Source: Clostridia bacterium (GTDB lineage: Bacteria > Bacillota > Clostridia > UBA1381 > UMGS1253). Taken from it: a DNA stretch of 6,461 nt. Positions 5,276 through 6,461 of this stretch are shown here, in pieces (position 1 is the stretch's first letter; every line of letters begins with the position of its first letter). The translations under genes were made by a program, and so were the position numbers. The notes beneath the pieces are model-generated. The model ran no database searches. It was not told where the DNA came from and worked only from the letters and a program-made list of their open reading frames with translations. Location of the stretch: assembly GCA_017411585.1 (NCBI GenBank), contig JAFQPV010000159.1, positions 1 to 6,461 on the forward strand, written 5' to 3'.

Positions 5276-6136
5276 TTATTCAGTCGTATCTAAACAAAGT
5301 GTTTCCCCGGACTTGATTACATATTCCTTGCTGTCAATTTCCATCCAGATTGTATACAGTGTCGGATTGTAAATTTTACCACCGTCTGCGCTGTATACAA
5401 GCGACTGGTACGCCTGCACATAATCATAAATTTCGATATTGGTCGCATACCAAATATCCTCGTGACCGCCGAGTTTTTCACATATTCTATCCAAAAGGTC
5501 CCAGTTGTCGTTTCTGTCAAACTCAAAGCTGTGCCCCCACATATAGAACAGGCGTGGCATACGTACAGCGCAATACAGTTTCTCAACATCCAATGCCAGA
5601 AATTCATCAATCCATTCCAAAATCTGCGGATTGCTGTGTTTCGCTGTTGGCATCCACGCATACCAATCCTGCGGCAAGCGAAATTTATTATTGTCTCCGC
5701 CGATATCCCGCGCATACGCAATGTCTAAATCCTTTAAATAGGAACGGATTGTTTCATAATCTATCCCGGTCTCCATATGCTTAAGGCTCGCATCCGGATA
5801 CGCCATACCACGGATGATACGTCCAAAACGCTTTTCCAGATTCAGTCTGCAATCCAACACATCCTTAATCCCCTCAATCGGACGCTGCATACAATTTGCT
5901 CTGTGTCTTGCCCCATGCACGGCAATTTCATGTCCACGTGCAAGCACATACTCTTCAAACTGTTCATCCGTCACCTTACCAGCTTTATGCTCGTTTGAGC
6001 ATATATTAAAGGTACATTTCAAACCTGCCTTTGTAATCACATCCGAGAAGCGCAAATCTGCCTCGCTACCGTCATCGTAGCTGAACGTGACCGCTTTTGC
6101 CTTGCCTTCCGGAAATCTTAAAAACTGATAGCGCAT
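5276..6136 (-). CDS. Cytoplasmic polysaccharide deacetylase family protein (NodB/CE4-like)
   Basis: This 286-residue protein has the NodB-homology fold. Motif 1 is TFSYDDG (17-23), with D21 as likely base and D22 as metal ligand. Motif 2 is HGARH (74-78), whose two His would complete the metal site. A motif 3 counterpart is RGMAYPDAS (109-117), where the usual Pro-Tyr-Gly is altered. Late motifs are MWGHSFEFD (199-207) and IWYATNIEIYDY (228-239), typical of a clostridial subgroup. Residues 244-286 look like a small beta-rich tail. No signal peptide or membrane anchor is visible, so it is predicted to be cytoplasmic, unlike peptidoglycan deacetylases that work outside. Substrate is unknown; an N-acetylated sugar is inferred from the family. 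ATG 6136 has AAGGA (complement of 6142-6146) 5 bases upstream. It is the first gene of the five-gene minus-strand operon, downstream of the promoter at 6173-6201. Confidence 0.85.
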   Translation of the reverse strand: MRYQFLRFPEGKAKAVTFSYDDGSEADLRFSDVITKAGLKCTFNICSNEHKAGKVTDEQFEEYVLARGHEIAVHGARHRANCMQRPIEGIKDVLDCRLNLEKRFGRIIRGMAYPDASLKHMETGIDYETIRSYLKDLDIAYARDIGGDNNKFRLPQDWYAWMPTAKHSNPQILEWIDEFLALDVEKLYCAVRMPRLFYMWGHSFEFDRNDNWDLLDRICEKLGGHEDIWYATNIEIYDYVQAYQSLVYSADGGKIYNPTLYTIWMEIDSKEYVIKSGETLCLDTTE

Positions 6137-6172
6137 ACAAATCCTTCCCTTCCGAATTTATGCCATATCCAA

Positions 6173-6201
6173 AGTATAGCACACACTGCCTTAAAATTCA
6201 A
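6173..6201 (-). promoter_or_regulatory. Extended -10 SigA promoter of the minus-strand operon
   Basis: Reading the minus strand, TTGAAT (6201-6196) is followed by 17 bases and TATACT (6178-6173), with an extended TG at 6181-6180. Transcription should start near 6166, leaving a leader of about 30 bases before the deacetylase ATG at 6136. No other strong promoter was seen inside the operon. Confidence 0.8.
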
Positions 6202-6210
6202 TACTACGCA

Positions 6211-6245
6211 ATCCCAAAATTTTCTACAAAATTTTTAAAAAAAAT
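6211..6245 (+). promoter_or_regulatory. A/T-rich UP-element-like stretch upstream of the tRNA promoter
   Basis: Directly upstream of the -35 box lie runs of A and T (AAAATTTT at 6216-6223, AAAATTTTT at 6228-6236, then eight A). Such tracts recruit the RNA polymerase alpha C-terminal domain at strong stable-RNA promoters. The call rests on composition and position only. Confidence 0.5.
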
Positions 6246-6247
6246 GC

Positions 6248-6276
6248 TTGACAGAACAAAACTTATGTGCTATACT
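6248..6276 (+). promoter_or_regulatory. Near-consensus SigA promoter of the tRNA cluster
   Basis: A perfect TTGACA (6248-6253), a 17-base spacer and TATACT (6271-6276) with an extended TG (6268-6269). Start of transcription is expected near G6283, giving a 5' leader of about 48 bases to be removed by RNase P. The leader contains a small CGCA/TGCG hairpin at 6303-6313. Confidence 0.9.
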
Positions 6277-6330
6277 TTAAAAGTCGCATTTGAGGACAAC
6301 CCCGCAAATTGCGTGCACAATTGAAAATAA

Positions 6331-6406
6331 GCTGGTGTAGCTCAATTGGCAGAGCAGCTGATTTGTAATCAGCAGGTTGCGGGTTCGAGTCCCATCACCA
6401 GCTCCA
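6331..6406 (+). tRNA. trnT: tRNA-Thr (anticodon TGT), CCA encoded
   Basis: A complete 76-base cloverleaf. The acceptor GCTGGTG (6331-6337) pairs perfectly with CACCAGC (6396-6402), followed by discriminator T and encoded CCA (6404-6406). The D stem is GCTC/GAGC. The anticodon stem GCTGA/TCAGC encloses loop TTTGTAA with anticodon TGT at 6364-6366, which reads ACA and related Thr codons. The variable loop has 5 bases and the T loop is TTCGAGT. The T stem GCGGG/CCCAT (6379-6383 with 6391-6395) contains a C-A mismatch (6380/6394) and a terminal G-T wobble, which is unusual. It is the first gene of the cluster. Confidence 0.95.
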
Positions 6407-6409
6407 TAT

Positions 6410-6461
6410 GGAAGAGTTCCCGAGTGGCCAAAGGGGGCAGACTGTAAATCTGTTGCTTTCA
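6410..6461 (+). tRNA. trnY: tRNA-Tyr (anticodon GTA), truncated by window end
   Basis: It starts three bases after tRNA-Thr with acceptor strand GGAAGAG (6410-6416). The anticodon stem GCAGA (6437-6441) pairs with TCTGT (6449-6453) around loop CTGTAAA, giving anticodon GTA at 6444-6446. The sequence TGCTTTCA that follows is the start of a long class II variable arm, as expected of bacterial tRNA-Tyr. The T arm and the 3' acceptor strand lie beyond the window. Confidence 0.92.

Noticed and set aside
4577..5293. A 238-codon open frame on the plus strand
   Set aside because: It runs antisense to the highly conserved nadE, has no recognisable family features, and its composition (rich in His, Arg, Ile, Thr) is that of a shadow frame. 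nadE is clearly the real gene.
6224..6245. A/T runs as a terminator for a minus- or plus-strand gene
   Set aside because: There is no GC stem before the tracts, and they abut a near-consensus -35 box, so an UP-element role fits better.

Overview
The window looks like ordinary chromosome from a member of the Clostridia (Bacillota). The protein families point that way: long-form ribosome hibernation factor, MurT/GatD cell-wall amidation enzymes, an ECF vitamin transporter S component, ammonia-dependent NadE and a short cytoplasmic polysaccharide deacetylase. Shine-Dalgarno sites are strong, the genes are tightly packed, and the terminators are simple hairpin/T-tract structures. Base composition looks intermediate (not computed). 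I cannot name the genus. No insertion sequence, phage gene, CRISPR array or large repeat is visible.

Layout. (1) Positions 1-818, plus strand: the 3' end of a pyridoxal/pyridoxamine kinase gene is followed 12 bases later by an ECF-type S component, then a clear terminator. Together they suggest vitamin B6 salvage (uptake, then phosphorylation). (2) Positions 819-1421, plus strand: hpf, the long ribosome hibernation promoting factor, has its own leader. That leader holds a sequence resembling a general-stress (SigB-type) promoter and a small 5' hairpin. A GC-rich terminator at 1434-1471 sits between hpf and the convergent minus-strand operon and can probably serve both. (3) Positions 1482-6136, minus strand: five closely spaced genes read polysaccharide deacetylase > nadE > murT > gatD > AEC-family permease, with gaps of 1 to 24 bases. 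A good extended -10 promoter lies at 6173-6201. (4) Positions 6248-6461, plus strand: a near-consensus promoter drives a tRNA cluster, tRNA-Thr(TGT) and then tRNA-Tyr(GTA), the latter cut by the window end.

How the genes work together. NadE amidates deamido-NAD with ammonia. MurT with GatD normally amidates the D-glutamate of lipid II using ammonia released from glutamine by GatD. The deacetylase may act on a sugar substrate, and the permease may move a small organic anion.

The most interesting point is that GatD here lacks the class I glutamine amidotransferase nucleophile. The expected cysteine of the CGGYQ elbow is glycine (residue 95), and neighbouring signature motifs in GatD and one in MurT are altered too, while both reading frames are intact. 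This suggests a remodelled, possibly glutaminase-dead and ammonia-fed, MurT/GatD pair, or one with a different job.
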